A DNA stretch of 64,000 nucleotides. Source: Varanus komodoensis. Lineage: Eukaryota > Chordata > Lepidosauria > Squamata > Varanidae. Position 1 is the first letter of the stretch, and each line of letters begins with the position of its first letter. Position numbers and translations under genes: made by a program. The stretch is taken from NCBI RefSeq assembly GCF_004798865.1, contig NW_025335589.1, forward strand, positions 11,799,909-11,863,908, given 5' to 3'. The notes below the pieces were generated by a model. That model was not told the origin of the DNA. It saw only the letters and a list, made by a program, of their open reading frames with translations, and searched no databases. Positions 28,956 to 41,384 of the stretch are shown here, in pieces.

Positions 28956-30050
28956 GTAGTCCATTTCTACAGAAACAGTAAATGGGTTTCATATAAAGGC
29001 AGGAGAAGCAAACTCCAGTTTAGTTGTGTATTCATTACAGTGCCATGATTTAAGTGCACTTAAACCGCACATGTACAGAGTACCTTTTAAAAATCTAGGA
29101 AACTGACCAAAATTTTGAAAAATGTTTTGTTTGAAAGTAGAAACAGAATGTAGAAGCAGTGTGAAATCATGGAATTGTAAGATTGGAGCAGAACATCATT
29201 TGAATGCTTCATCACTCAGGTAATATGCATGGCCATCTAAACCCCAACTCATCATAATAGCATTAAGTCCAGGGTCCAAAATCACCCAGCTTCATCAGTG
29301 ATAACTGATGGCTCAACAGGCAGAGGGGGCCTTTAGACAGGATAGGGTATCATTGGTTGTGTGTCTAAGAGGAGGCATGGCAGATCTCCGGAAGAAAAGA
29401 GCATTCTTAGGTAAATAGAATATATACCCTCCACCAAATCTCATCTGCAGTATCACAATTTTTGGAATATGTACCAGAAGTCATAACAGAACCCAAATGT
29501 CCTTGGATTCATGTGCTCCTTCTGGTCTGTAGGGCATCCCTTGAATTGGGCCATCTGAGCTAGTGGTATCCAACCTGCATTAGATTGAATCTACTTGGGT
29601 TTGAATACAAATTATCAATGAACATAAAACAAAACCTTGAAAGCAGTAAATTCAGACCAGAAAAAGAAATGAGTTCTTCACACAGTATTAGCTGTGAGTC
29701 TTAGGTAAGCCCAATTTTTTTCCAATGGGTTTGCTGTAAGTACAACAAGCACTGGATGCAGCTATTGTCGCCACAGAATGAGGGAATTTCTATTACATGT
29801 AGTACCTCTTACAATCATGTGGAAGACTGTGTACAGGAGTTCCTACCTGTTGAATCTATTGTCCAGGTGCTGTTGATGGGCAACTTCAAGACTCAGAATT
29901 TGTTTTAGATGGTTCTTTATTTTTAAAAAAGGACATGGGCTGGATGGCTCTTCAAATAGAAGATACCTTCAATGTAGGAAACCTGGCTGTAAATGAGGAA
30001 ACATCGCTATTCTATGTAAATAATAGAGCATGGTTTCAGACCCTATTGCA
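28954..30050. other. Mostly unique sequence, no gene recognised
   Basis: Around 29162-29215, AAATCATGGAATTGTAAGATTGG faintly recalls a reverse-complemented CR1 3' terminus, but it is too short to call. Nothing else is recognised. Confidence 0.4.
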
Positions 30051-30145
30051 GGCTTCCCAGAAGGTTCGAGCCAGTTACAGATGATAATGGAGTAGATGAA
30101 CCCTTGACCTGAGACAACATGGCTATTCTTACATTCTTATAATTT
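30051..30145 (+). mobile_element. CR1-family 3' tail, plus strand
   Basis: The stretch GGAGTAGATGAACCCTTGACC, GAGACAACATGGCTATTC and TTACATTCTTAT follows the last ~90 bp of the squamate CR1 found at 1540-2753, including the terminal TTCTTATG-like octamers. Sequence upstream of it does not match, so only the tail remains. Confidence 0.6.
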
Positions 30146-31109
30146 CAGCAAGAACGGCAATATCAGCTGTTCTGATTACTGCCTTCAGAGAGCCAGAGCT
30201 TTCAAATGGCAAGGGCTCTCTTGGGTCCTTTTAAACTACAAAGCATCTGTGTGGAGTGTGTGAGTGCAGTGTTTATACAGAAATGGAAAGCAGAGCTTTA
30301 CATTCACCATTTAAATACATCGAAGCTTTAGAAGATACCATATAGTCTGCTGAACTGTTACTGGGGAAACAACTAGCGGTGATGCATGAGAGCTGTGATT
30401 AGGAACTAGTCTGTACGTGTTTAAAAAAAATGATTAAAGAAATGTTAGCAGCCACAAGGGACTACTGTCAGATTGGGACTGTGACACTGGGATGCGCCTT
30501 CCCCACTGTGCACTGTTCTCTTGATTAAAATTGCTTCCTGAAGCTGCTATTTGCCCCATGGGGGGAATAGGAGTGATTTTAATCAGGAAAATGGCAGGAA
30601 AAAGTGACTTCCCCTTCCTTAGTGGCATGGTCCAATCTGATTCAGTGCCCATTATGGCAGCTGCTATTAATACCTTAAAATAGTTTTGATAGAACAACAA
30701 TGAAGTGAGATCATAATCATGACTTTCTCACATCATGTCAAGTTTGCCTACAATATAAGGAGAAATATGGAAGAGTGGTAGCAGATTTGTGTGCTTTGCT
30801 TGCATGTTGCTAATGCAGAGACCTGTCAGAAATGGAGAGCTAACAGTTGCAAGGGGTGATTGCTGCTACTGGGTAACAAAAAGGCTTCCTATATTGCAAA
30901 AAGAAGGGTACTTTGAAAGAGCAAGGCATGTAGGATTTTGATACATATAAATCTGAATGTGGCCTGCTTAATTTCTCCTGCTCTTGGTACTCTGGGGACA
31001 AAACTGGAAGCAATATTCTGAAAAAGGTAAAGGAAGCAAAACTTGCCAGGGATGAACAGAGAGTGGAAATCCCAGTTCATAAAAGCATTTGGTAAAATCT
31101 TATGCACTT
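30146..31109. other. Unique sequence, no gene recognised
   Basis: No exon or repeat recognised. Confidence 0.4.
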
Positions 31110-31161
31110 TTAGGCAGGCCAACATAGCTGGCTGGGGAATACTGGGACTTGAAGACCCCCC
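31110..31161. repeat. Short palindromic squamate repeat, copy 3 (partial)
   Basis: AGGCCAACATAGCTGGCTGGGGAATACTGGGACTTGAAGACC matches one arm of the repeat seen at 6715, 7572 and 58993. The ACTGGGA...TTGAAG core corresponds to the TGATGGGAGTTGTAGT arm. A T-run follows. Confidence 0.5.
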
Positions 31162-31559
31162 TTTTTTTTTGTTTAAACATGCATAGAATTATGCCTGATG
31201 CTGAATCCAATATTGCATACTCTTGCTGCATGTCAATCTCTGACTTGGAGGTTTACCTGAATCCTGTGCATGGAGGTTTCTCTGCTCCTATGCAGCAGCT
31301 GCACCTGAGCTCATGTATATTACTTAGCTGGTCATTTTTCAGTGTCCAGATAAGGTGCCAAGGAGTGTGAGCAAGGAAAATTGCAATGATCTACTGGTGC
31401 TTTTTACAAAAATTGTTCTCACCACATTTGCCTCTGGGCCCACTAACTGCTACAATCATTTCCCCAAGAGCTTCTTTGAAATAGAATTGGGCCTTTGGGT
31501 TTAAAGAGCCTGTAATTACTAGCAGTGCTTCCTCTTTACAAGATATACACCTCCTCTCT
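31162..31559. other. Unique sequence, no gene recognised
   Basis: Nothing recognised. Confidence 0.4.
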
Positions 31560-31699
31560 ATTCCATCCTCCCAACAACCCTGTGAAGTATGTGAGGCTGA
31601 GAGTCAGTGACTTGTGAACTGTGTGGTGGAGTGAGGACTAGAAGCCAGGTTTCCTAGGTTCCAGCCTAACATGCTAAGCACTGCACCACATTGACACCC
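31560..31699 (-). mobile_element. MIR-like SINE, minus strand
   Basis: CCTCCCAACAACCCTGTGAAG, GTGAGGCTGAGAGTCAG, AGGACTAGAAGCCAGGTTTCC and CTAAGCACTGCACCACATTG are, in order, the reverse complement of the MIR-like SINE body, B-box region and tRNA-like head. It is the same family as 23490 and 52341. It lacks the usual 3' tail. Confidence 0.8.
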
Positions 31700-32163
31700 T
31701 TGCTTTAGAGAATGGTCTGGATGCCTATGCTGTAACCAGTCATTGGTATCTCTGCTGGACTGGAGTTCTCAGCTTCTGACTTTCTTCTGCTGCTATTTCA
31801 ATTCCTTGACTCCCCCTGCTACCTCTGGGATCAATTTCTCCAAGCCTTGCCCATTCCTTCTTCCCTGCATTCTGGTGTATCTCCTTGCTGCTGACCCTTC
31901 TTTGGCAACCTGAACATTCCAATTACTCCGATCCACAGTAACTGAATATTTTGCTCTGACACCCATTCCAGACATGCAATAGATGTTGTTTGGGCTCCTG
32001 AAAAATGATATAGCCAGATCTGAAATTAATATCTGGAATAGAGGCTAGGAATGGACTACTATGTGACCCTGGCAGTAATTACTAGTTTGAGATTATTTCT
32101 AAAATTCCATCTTTTTGTCACACTAGCTGTGATGATCCTACTTTCTGCTACAGAAAAATTCTT

Positions 32164-32216
32164 CTTTTCTTTTCTTTTCTTTTCTTTTCTTTTCTTTTCT
32201 TTTCTTTTCTTTTCTT
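32164..32216. repeat. (TTTTC)n microsatellite
   Basis: A pentanucleotide array of about ten TTTTC units. The low-complexity FLFFS peptide it encodes is not a gene. Confidence 0.97.
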
Positions 32217-33264
32217 GGCTTCTGCAGCTATGGTTTTAGCAACGTGTGTATCCTCATATGCCACCAAGCAGAAGAGGGAAAGCAGTTTCAATAATGCCAG
32301 CCAGTGAAACGTAGTTTCAGAAGTAGGATTATTGGCCCCTGAAGATCTAACTTCTGACCACTAAAACTAATCTTCCCAATAGAGAAGGAAAAGTAGACAA
32401 GCTTACAGATCTGTCTTTGTGCTTACACATGACAAATGGCAAGGTATGTTCGCATATTTCCTACCATGCACACCAGAGAGAGCGGCTGCATGTCTTGATT
32501 TATTTCACTAAGCATGGGGACACAGGAATTGTCACCCTGGGTGATCAATAGGCCAATACTCATTCTTGGCCTTTTTTGTTTTTGACAGTTCAGGATAAAA
32601 TTTATATAATGCTAAGCAGTGGGATTTCCTTTGCATACCTGGATTCATTTTTTCCCCTTTTGCTGCTACACTTTTGGTGGTAGTGGATAGGATTAACTAA
32701 AAATGAACCAAAAGGAATATTAAGCATGCATATCTTCAGTTCATTTCCAGAAAAAAACTTGCATGAGTCAGAGAGGGAGGGAGGGAGGGGAGAATGAGTC
32801 TTTTGCAAGTATGATTCCTTGTGTAGAAAATGTAATTCTGTTTTGTGCATTTTGCCCTTCCAGTAAAGAAAAGCTGCATCTGATAACATTTCTTCTGCTT
32901 CTGAAAGGTAGAAGAATCATGTCCACCTTTCCAGCATCAGTTTCTACCATTAGTCTGCCACCCTCAGTCTAATCCTAATTCCATTACTCTTTGGGGAATT
33001 TATGGGGTGAAAGGTTGTGGTACCGTCCTGGAAGATAAGCGTAAAGAGAGGGCATTTATACTCCCAATGTGCACATCTTCAGTAGTAGAGCTGGTTTGTG
33101 CAAGACCTCCATGTGCTGATTCTACAGATGGCACTGTTGTCATTTTGGCAAATGCAAAACATCTCAAATAGGATTAGCATTTTGTTCAGCCAGAAATGTA
33201 AAATAAGTGCTTCTATTTCCTAAATTCTCTTCAGTGAGAGAAACAGCCAAGCAGCAGAAGACAA
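32217..33264. other. Unique sequence, no gene recognised
   Basis: A short (GGGA)n patch lies at 32773-32792. No exon or repeat family is recognised. Frames of 60-95 codons occur on both strands by chance. Confidence 0.4.
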
Positions 33265-33277
33265 GCTCGCTCGCTCG

Positions 33278-33343
<66 letters not shown>

Positions 33344-33366
33344 TACACACACACACACACACACAC
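33265..33366. repeat. Compound (GCTC)n(TC)n(AC)n microsatellite
   Basis: About four GCTC/CGCT units lead into some 22 TC units (to 33326) and then AC units to 33366, with one T interruption near 33344. It is followed by ACACGTGTG. Confidence 0.97.
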
Positions 33367-34396
33367 GTGTGGGAGATACACAGAGAGGTAATATATGAAT
33401 CAGACTTCAGGTAAATCAACAACTGATCATATTCAGAATGGCTTTTCTTGCATCCCTCTCTTCTGCCAATGTGAAAGGCCTACATTTCTCTTCTAAGGGC
33501 TTTCTGAAAAAACATTTTTCTCAGTATGGTTTGCTGGTGAGGCCTTGAACATGGGAGAAACTGGTATTAGAAAATTCAGCTCATCATCTATCTTTCTGGA
33601 TCCTGGCAAACGGTTCAATAGCAGAAATCCTTTATGACATTTTTTATCTACACCTCTCTCTCTGTATACCAATTATAAGTTCCTAAAGTCAATGCCCCAC
33701 CAAAGGAGTGGGGAGAGGATTGTCTAGTGAATTCCGACTTGCAAGGATGCCGCAGGCACTTCCTGAGTTTGGGTTTCTCATGGTCTTGGAGTAGTCTGTT
33801 AGAACAGCACACGTGTTGGCGTAGTCTCTTTTGGAGTTATCATATATTTGCTTTTAACTTCTAACTATGTCCCTTTTCAAAGCTTTAGATTTGCTGTTAG
33901 GAAGGATTCTGCAATCTCTGAAGCAACATTCCTTGAAATCACTGGAAGCTGTCAACAAGGCTCAGAGTAAGTCAGCTGATTTGGAAGTTACTTTTTTTTT
34001 AATTCACACACAGAGAGACACACTCTTTTGCATTTAAATTCAGCTGGAGCTACTCCAGTATGTCTGCTATACTGGAGCCACAGTTGGCAATTGGGAGCCA
34101 CAGTTGGAAAGCATTCTGAAAACTGCTGCTGGCTGCAGATTGCTGGTTATTGTTGTTTTTCTTCCTGCCAAAAAAGAAGCAGAAAAGAAAAAAAAGAAAA
34201 AAAAATAGTCAAGTTCTACTGAAGCTTTGCCAGCTGTGCTGTGTCACAGAGAAAATCCTCCTAAGAACAAAACAAATTACCATTTATCTTGATAGTACTG
34301 TGTAATGACAAGTTTTATTTGCAGAACACTTCCAACAAATCATCATTTTTAATATTTCTGCTAGAAAAAGACAAAGTGAGATACTTAACCTTAAAA
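33367..34396. other. Unique sequence, no gene recognised
   Basis: No exon or repeat family is recognised. GGGAGCCACAGTTGG-type words occur twice close together (34073-34107), and an A-rich patch lies at 34171-34206. Confidence 0.4.
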
Positions 34397-34409
34397 CTCT
34401 CTCTCTCTC

Positions 34410-34451
<42 letters not shown>

Positions 34452-34472
34452 ACTCACACACACACACACACA
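34397..34472. repeat. Compound (CT)n(CA)n microsatellite
   Basis: CT units (34397-34447, one CC interruption near 34420) pass through CACTCACTCA into AC units ending at 34472. The order of motifs is the same as at 33265. Confidence 0.97.
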
Positions 34473-34819
34473 AATGCACATGTGTACAGGTTCTCCAGGT
34501 TTTATTCTGCAGGACTTTTTCAGCCAAATCTCTGACTAAAGACAGAGTGGAGAAAATGTTGGGACTGTAGTGAACAAGTGCAGAATTAAGCCCATTAAAA
34601 CTGTTCATACTAGTGCTGGATGAATGTCCTCCAACAGACACTGTAATTTGTTCTTTGATTTAGAAATTGCTTAATCCAATCTTGTATTTATGTTCTCTGT
34701 TCTTTTGCGTTCTGGCTGAATATGCACAAATTGTTGGACCACAATGTGCATCCTGGAAACTGTATCGTGTACCATGATGCTATGTTCCCTCTGATTGGCT
34801 CTTGTCTCATGCCCAAGTC

Positions 34820-34890
34820 CAAGGGTCCCCAACCTTTACGGACCCATGGGTGCATTATAGAATTTGATCTGTAGGCACCCCCTCACCCCC
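34820..34890. mobile_element. hAT-type terminal fragment
   Basis: CAAGGGTCCCCAACCTTTACGGACC closely resembles the CAGGGGTCCCCAACCTTTT end of vertebrate hAT elements, followed by TGGGTGCATTATAG. No opposite end or target duplication was found. The sequence just right (34890-34965: CTTCTGAGTAGCCATGCATAGGATTA) matches a different dispersed repeat, so the hAT end looks cut off there. Confidence 0.55.
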
Positions 34891-35185
34891 ATGCTTCTGA
34901 GTAGCCATGCATAGGATTACAGAGTTAGGCTGAACGAATCAATGGGCCTAAACCCAGCAAACTGTGTTGGATTGTGACTATCAAGTAAAAGGTACCATTA
35001 AAAAGGAACGTTAACTCACTAAGCAGGCTGTGCAATCAATGTGCATTACATCTGGCCATATCATGCATGGTGGCTTATGTGATTTGGCTCATGGATTTGA
35101 AGGCATGAGCAAACAGTTAAGCGAGTTTTTAGCAGGTTGCAGTGGTCATGTGTGTTCTGTAACTTCCTGTAGAATATGCTTGTTG

Positions 35186-35310
35186 GTGTTCTTATATGTG
35201 AACATAGGAAACTGCCTTATGTTAAGTCCAGCCAGCTAGGCCAGTAATATTTATTCTAGCATCAATGAAAGGTCTCATTCAGAGATTCTTGCTAAGATCC
35301 TGCATCTTAC
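35186..35310 (-). mobile_element. tRNA-derived SINE, minus strand, truncated
   Basis: GTGAACATAGGAAACTGCCTTATG is the complement of the tail of the squamate SINE whose head is visible at 61811. CCAGCCAGCTAGGCCAGTA and GGTCTCATTCAGAGATTC follow as in that element. The tRNA-like head with A and B boxes is missing. A shorter piece of the same tail (GAACATATGAAACTGCCTTA) occurs at 38773-38795. Confidence 0.65.
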
Positions 35311-38300
35311 AAAAGTTAACTGGTGCTGTGCTGAAAATTGCTTCTGTATTTTGGAACCATGTTCATTCAGTTTGATATAAAAATCATTGCTTTCAAAAAG
35401 AAAGTCAAAGGAGAGAAAAGGTCAGAGAAATTCTTATGAGTTGCCTTCAGCATTCTTGTATTTCTCTTACTTACGAGGTTGCCAGGGAGTGTGTGGGAAT
35501 GGTCTGTCTTTCATTATACAGTGATATTAATCAAAAGAAATCCAACCCAATGAAATAAAAATAATCAAACATAAATATCTCTGACAGCCTGTAGCCACTT
35601 TGGCTTCTTGCACTTCTGATAAGCCCAAGGAAAGCCATTTTGAGGTAATCCCTCTGTTACTACATGTAATAATTACTGGGGTTTGAATCTTTTGAATTGC
35701 TAAATGTTTGTTAAATTGAAATAGAATTCCAGAGATTTAAAGAAAAATGTCACAAAAGACATTGTGCCATGATTTTATTTTAAATAATAGCGTACCTTCA
35801 TTATGACAAAAATAATGGAGGCCCTTCTATTTTCTGCTCTTCCCAGTTCCCCCTATTAAGCACTAGTTATGGATGTGGGTGTTGCTGACATAGGTAATAA
35901 AAAGATTGCTGTGGGTTTATCCCTTTTGACTTGATAGATTTACATACGTATGGGAAAATTAATTTTCAGTTTCAATTACATTTGTAATTAAGTTGATCAA
36001 ATACAATCCACATAAATTACCTAAATTGAATTTGATGGGTTACTCAGTTCCATGAAGTAAGATGCAGTCTTGTAAGCCATATAGAATAGTGATAGGCTGA
36101 ATTTACTTGCATCTCCAAACTCAGTAATCACTACCAGAGCAACCAAAAGGTCTTAGTACATTCCAGAGGAATGTTCTGTATCCTTTCTAAGCCTCTTAAT
36201 ATTTATTTCTATTTCCGTTTAGAAAGCTCTGCTTTTAAGTTTCTGTTTCTGTTTTTCTATTTCTGTTTATGGAAACTCTTTTATGTATCAGGTTTCCTCC
36301 ACCCCCAGGTAGAAACAAGAAGACACGAAGCATTATGAAGTCTAACACATTTATTATGACATAAGTTCTCAAGGATGAGAGTTGACAAAAGTGTATGGCA
36401 TAACAAATTTGCTATTTATTAGTCATTATTTTTATTCTCCTTGTTTTTCTGGCAAAACAGACAGGCAGAGCTTCTGTTCGAGAAGGGTTTTTTAAGAGGT
36501 GCCCAGCTAAGATGGGGTGCGGAACAAGTTTTGGGTGGGGAGCCAGATTGATCCCGGCCCAACTTTCATGGACAGAATCATGACCATGTGCCTTGCCATC
36601 ACTCTTTTCCTCAGTAAAGTGCTGGATGGAGCTCCTCCAGGTGGCATGTTGGCCTTTGCAGCACCTGAGCTTCCCCCAGCTGATTAAAACCATGCCTTGG
36701 ATAGCACCTGGCAGGGCCTTGCACTCCTGCTGACTCTGTGGCACAAATGGGACCCACTGCTTCTGCAACGGGGAATGAGTACTTACTAAACCAAGCACTG
36801 ACATTAGAAGACTGGGACGGGCTGGCAGAACTCCATTATGTGAGGTCCACCGGTCTGTCCCAGAAATGAATGCTCCTGCTCATTTCCAAAACCCACCTGA
36901 AATGCTGAGTCCCATCTTTGCAAGGAATTGGTCCTCCTAGTATTTGGACAGCATTGTCCAAAGAAGCCACACCACCAAAGGCATTTGTTGGAGGACTTTT
37001 CCCCATTGCATGCGGCAGGCAAAGAGGATTTCCAGTTATCTGTGATCAGCTGGGGATTCTCTTCCTCACTTCTTTCCAGGAAAGGGGCTTCAGGAAAGTC
37101 ACTTGCTTGAAGCTCCAAAAGCCAAATGGGCCAACCTTGTTCCCTTTTCATAGCACAAGAAGCTTAGGTGTAGCTCTAACTATTTATTGTATGGATACAA
37201 CTGAAATGGGTTCACAATCACATGCATCATACAAATAAATCAGCTAGCTTTCCCTGCCCCACATCCAGATCTCCCAGACTCAGCCTATGTACATAAATCT
37301 GCCAATCTGAGATAACACTGCATGCATCTGATGAAGTGGACAGTTCCACTAAACCATTTGCCAGAACAAGATTGTCAGTCCTTAAGGCCTTTGCTGTTTT
37401 TAATTTAAAGACAGTGCACTGCAACTATAGCCTTTGCCATTGGGTCTTTGTCCTCTTAACAGCTTGAGTGTCTTTTGCTTTGAAAAGAGGCCTCTTTGGA
37501 GTTAACCGGATTTCAGATGTAATGTGCAGACCTATTATATATCCAACTCTCATCTGCAGCTGAAGGTTCGGGGCAGTTCTTAGCAGGAGAATTTTCAGTA
37601 ATGGTAATTACAACTAAAAAGCAAGTACAGCACTGATTCATCTGATAACACTTTGGCTGTGGTGTCACATCGCTGTATAATTGACAACTTGCCTGTGTGA
37701 ACAAAAATATAACAATAATGCTGAGCTGTTATCCAGCTTTCCTGGAAATGGGGAAAGTCATGATTCATACATGGCATGTAAGCAGCTTCTCAGAGTTTTA
37801 CTAAATGTATGCCTCAGCAAGCCCGTCCCATTACTTTCAGAGCAAGAGGAGGTTGGGAGCATATACCGTTTCTGCACGGAACAGATTTTGCAGTTTACAT
37901 TTGTGCAACTTTCAAGCAATGTTTTTCTGAGTGGAATCTGTTGGCAATTCATGCCATCTGGCAAACAGGAGGCACTAGTCCAAGAGACAAATGATGATTA
38001 AACATTTACAAGTGGGACCTGCAACAAAATGTTGCTGTGAATCCCATTTCCTTCTCATAAAAGTGCTCATATACAGAATTCTGCTCAGACAGCCATCTCT
38101 CATAAGCCATTAGAGGCTCCACCTGAGAGCGTCCATTTTTCCATCAGCTCTCAGCATTCCATGAGTATTGAGCATGCTCAGTCCTCATCGGGCGTATTGT
38201 ACTTAAGCAACCCTTTGGGCTTTCCCAAGCATGCTGATGCTTGCTTCTCTGTGAGCCTGTTTTGGGTCCATTTGTATTGGTAATTTTCTATTACAGGAAG

Positions 38301-38435
38301 TGTTATACTGATAATGAGTGTGGCTTTTTCTAACTCAGCTTCAGAAAAAAATTGCAACCCTCTAATTATTGTTCCCAATTTGCAGACTGAGATGTGGATC
38401 AGACAAATCTATATGCATTCATACATATGCATACA
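35311..38435. other. Unique sequence, no gene recognised
   Basis: The longest stretch here free of repeats I recognise. Positions 35515-35590 and 35935-36040 are A+T-rich with TAATCAAA, AATTAATTTTCAG, CAATTACATTTGTAATTAAG and similar homeodomain-like words, possibly conserved non-coding DNA. Two adjoining minus-strand frames (36412-36804 and 36804-37151) have no recognisable domain. A T-rich patch with repeated TTTCTGTTTCTG lies at 36225-36265. Confidence 0.4.
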
Positions 38436-38516
38436 TATTTACTGGGGAGTAAATCCCAGTGAACTCAGAGGAACTCATTTTTGGGCACACATGTATAAGA
38501 CTGCACTGTTAGACTC
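38436..38516. repeat. Dispersed squamate repeat (ACTTACT...GAGTA type)
   Basis: TTTACTGGGGAGTAAATCCC, GAACTCAGAGGAACTCATTT and ACATGTATAAGACTGCACTG follow a very common squamate repeat in which two ACTTACTC/GAGTAAGT arms face each other around CATTGA..TCAATGG. An inverted copy is at 47910-47975 and shorter matches are at 9085, 34890, 42603, 42820 and 62540. It may be a MITE or part of a larger element; family not determined. Confidence 0.6.
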
Positions 38517-38557
38517 AATGCATAGAATCAAACTCATTCAGTTGCTTTGGATGACCA

Positions 38558-38615
38558 GGGCTGAGCCAATATATTTGCTGCCTGAGGCATAGAACAAGAT
38601 GCTGCCTACTTCCAT
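38558..38615. repeat. Dispersed repeat with TTTGCTGCCTGAGGC core
   Basis: AGGGCTGAGCCAATATATTTGCTGCCTGAGGCATAGAACAAGATG. Related copies lie at 45763-45810 (GGGCTGGCCCAAGATGTTGTTTGCTGCAGC) and 17645-17690. I remember this as a common squamate repeat but cannot name its family. Confidence 0.5.
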
Positions 38616-40949
38616 TCCATGTACGAATCTGACTGGACAGGAAGAATCCCTTTTCAGCACTGTCACTGGTACAGTGTTCTCCATTGCACCGGAAGGAGAA
38701 AGCTAGTTTGGGGGCATGCCATCTTCCCACCAACATCGTCCCTCTGCTACCATCTAATTCAGTAACCGAGCTGAACATATGAAACTGCCTTACAGCTAAG
38801 GAAAGCAATTTTTGGAAAGCAGTGCAACACAGAAAAGGCATGCTGGCAGGATTTATATAATACATAGTTCTGCTGCTCAGAAGTGCTAATAATCTCTTTC
38901 CTTGTGCCACTATTGTGAGCAACTTTGGTTAGGAGTACATTGTTTTAGTACATTCATTTTCTTGACTCAGACTGCATTTTGGAAAGAGCACATATATTGG
39001 TGCATACATTGACATGCCTAGCAAGTGTCTCTTAAAAATTATTTTTCATACATGTGACATTTCAGTCTAGAAGACAGTAAAATATAAGGAAAAATGCTTA
39101 TCTTTTGAACAAAACCACTAGGTGGCAGATTAACCATTTTGTAAAGTTGGCATTAACAGCAAAGGTATGATACTCCTATTATACATAACATTCCCCAGAA
39201 AGCATATGATTCATTTTTCTTCAGTTTCATAGCCATCTTCAGAGTGGGCCTGTGGACCTGTGTGTAGTGACTCTTTGCGAGGAGCTCAAATTCTGGGAGA
39301 AAGTATTTTGGCAAATTGACTCAGGAATGTATACAATTGTTTTTATACTTATGTTGAGCCACTCAGATATCTTTTTGTTGTGGAGCTGCATACAAATGTT
39401 GTCAAAATGCATTCCAAAGTGTATGTGGAGACCATCTGGTCCCAGATGTCTACATCACCTGTAGTCTTAAGATGATAATGAATGTCCTCAAGCTGTGCTT
39501 GCCATATTTTCATTCACTGAAGTAAGAAGAATCCCTGTCATTGCTTTGGTACATGACTACAAGAGTGAAATGTTTCTGGAAACCAAAAATGCTGCTGTTC
39601 ATGCACTTGGATTTGTAGGTAAAAGATGCTGGGAAATTTCTGGCTGATTTGCTATTTTTAGCGTGCCAGCCAGAGTCAGGTTTTTATTAGGGCTTTGCTA
39701 CACACGTGTGTTTGTTATTTCCCACTCATAGTTGTTTATGGGTTCTTTAGATGATGATGATATGACACACACTGCTCCCTGCAGTTTTGTATCATAATCT
39801 TAACAAAATTCAGGGTTTTTTTTGTTTTTTGGGGTTTTTGCATGGGAAGGTAAGCTCCTGATATGGTTTGTCTATTTCAAAAAGTAGAGAAAATGTTGTG
39901 GGGCTGTTTCAGTCTCTAGTCTTCCATTTCATGTGAAATGGAAAAGCAGGTTCTAGATTAAGCATCTGTAGACAGGAAGAGTAACTAAGAATTTAAGCAG
40001 GATTTGGCAGGATCACTTCCATCTCTAGCATCATGCTTAGTTTTCTAGTTGTTTTGTCATTCCAGCTGGGGTCAAACTACCCCAGAAGTTGTACAAGGAA
40101 AAATATTTTTTCTTCACAATATTAAAGAAGAGACCTCCCAACACACCACATGGTAATCTATACCTTGTCTGTGGACTACCTAGAACATGGAATTGTGGAA
40201 GATTGAGTCTATTTTTCCACCTGTGCTATCAGGGTACATTTGACTCCATCAGGCAGTAAAAATTTAAAGGCCATAATTTTCCATCTAGCATTATCAGGAA
40301 AACCAACCACTAGTGTTCTATAAAGAATAATTCAGGCAAAACTATGTTATATGTTAATGTCTAATTGACCTTCTTAAAACTGGGTAAATAGACCACAGGA
40401 ATTAATTGAGTAATGGTGTGATCATCCCATACTGTGACTTTAATAACTCTTTCATTTTTGATGATGCATCATGGGGACTAGTACCCTAGTCAAGCTAGGA
40501 ATCATACACATGTGAAAGTAGGTTAGCTTTCCTGATATCTGAATGTTGATACCTATAATAACTTTGTGCCCTTCAGAGCAGTAGCCTCTGGACAAAAGCT
40601 CTGCTAATGTGTCTGCACTGTGGCATTTTCTCCCTGTGATGGCTATTTTCACTCCAGAGATCATGTTACGTTGGTTCATATGCCATGACAGTAGCTACAG
40701 GATGAAAAGAATAAATGAATCTGAGATCTTCCCAATAGAAAACTAGGAAGTAAAGAACTGGCCTCTAAGCACACATGCACAGCAATTTCTTGACCCCCTC
40801 CTGTTGGTTCCAATAAAATGTTGAAACCTGCCTGCATGTACTGAGCTCAAGAATTCGGGACAAAATAGACATTGTTTTAAATTTGTATCATAGCTCTAAC
40901 ATGTGTATGGGCAAGTGTAGGGGTCTAACTTGATCGGAACCCAGTACTT
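38616..40949. other. Unique sequence, no gene recognised
   Basis: No exon is recognised. TTCCATTTCA..TGAAATGGAA at 39922-39943 is a small perfect palindrome. A T/G homopolymer-rich patch lies at 39812-39840. Frames of up to 135 codons have no recognisable domain. Confidence 0.4.
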
Positions 40950-41325
40950 GTTATGCGCTGTCAAGTTGTCCTTGACTTATAGCTACCCTATAAGTGAAAG
41001 GCCTCCTGATCTCCCATTCATGACAGTCCTGCTCAGCTGTTCTAAATTCAAGGCTGTGGCTTCCTTTTAGTCAATCCATCCCTTATTTACTCTTCCCTTT
41101 CTTCATCTGCTGTCAACTTTCCCTCGCATGATTGCCTTCTCCAGGGAGTCTTGCCTTCTCATGATGTGCCCAAAGGATGACAGCTTCAGTTTTGTTATTT
41201 TTGCTTCTAAGGAAAGCTTTGGCTTGATTGGATCTAGGACGCTCTTGTTCATCTTTTTGTTGGTCTAGGGTACTCACAAGGCTCTCTTCCAGAATCATGT
41301 TTTGAAGCATCCACTGCTTACTTTA
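40950..41325 (-). mobile_element. RTE-BovB LINE fragment, minus strand
   Basis: GCGCTGTCAAGTTGTCCTTGACTTATAG, GCTACCCTATAAGTG, CAGTCCTGCTCAGCTG, TCAAGGCTGTGGCTTCC, TTCTCCAGGGAGTCTTGCC, TTCTCATGATGTGCCCAAAG and AGCTTTGGCTTGATTGGATC occur in the order of reverse-complemented BovB ORF2 C-terminal sequence. They correspond to the well-known ruminant stretch with GTGTCCGACTCTTTGCGACC and GAGGTGGCCAAAGTA. About 375 bp remain, the frame is broken, and the right edge abuts an (AG)n array. BovB is abundant in squamates and is the classic case of LINE transfer between squamates and ruminants. Confidence 0.85.
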
Positions 41326-41326
41326 T

Positions 41327-41330
<4 letters not shown>

Positions 41331-41384
<54 letters not shown>

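Noticed and set aside
29160-29290. CR1 3' terminus suggested by AATCATGGAATTGTAAGATTGG
   Set aside because: The similarity ends after about 25 bases and the following sequence does not track a CR1 3' region convincingly.
36412-37151. Two minus-strand frames of 115 and 130 codons that meet at a TAATG stop/start overlap
   Set aside because: Overlapping stop-start pairs suggest translational coupling in bacteria, but this is vertebrate DNA. Neither peptide resembles a known domain, and the plus strand is also open here.
39922-39943. Palindrome TTCCATTTCA..TGAAATGGAA as a regulatory site
   Set aside because: A 10-bp inverted pair in A+T-rich DNA is expected by chance at this window size, and nothing nearby supports a function.
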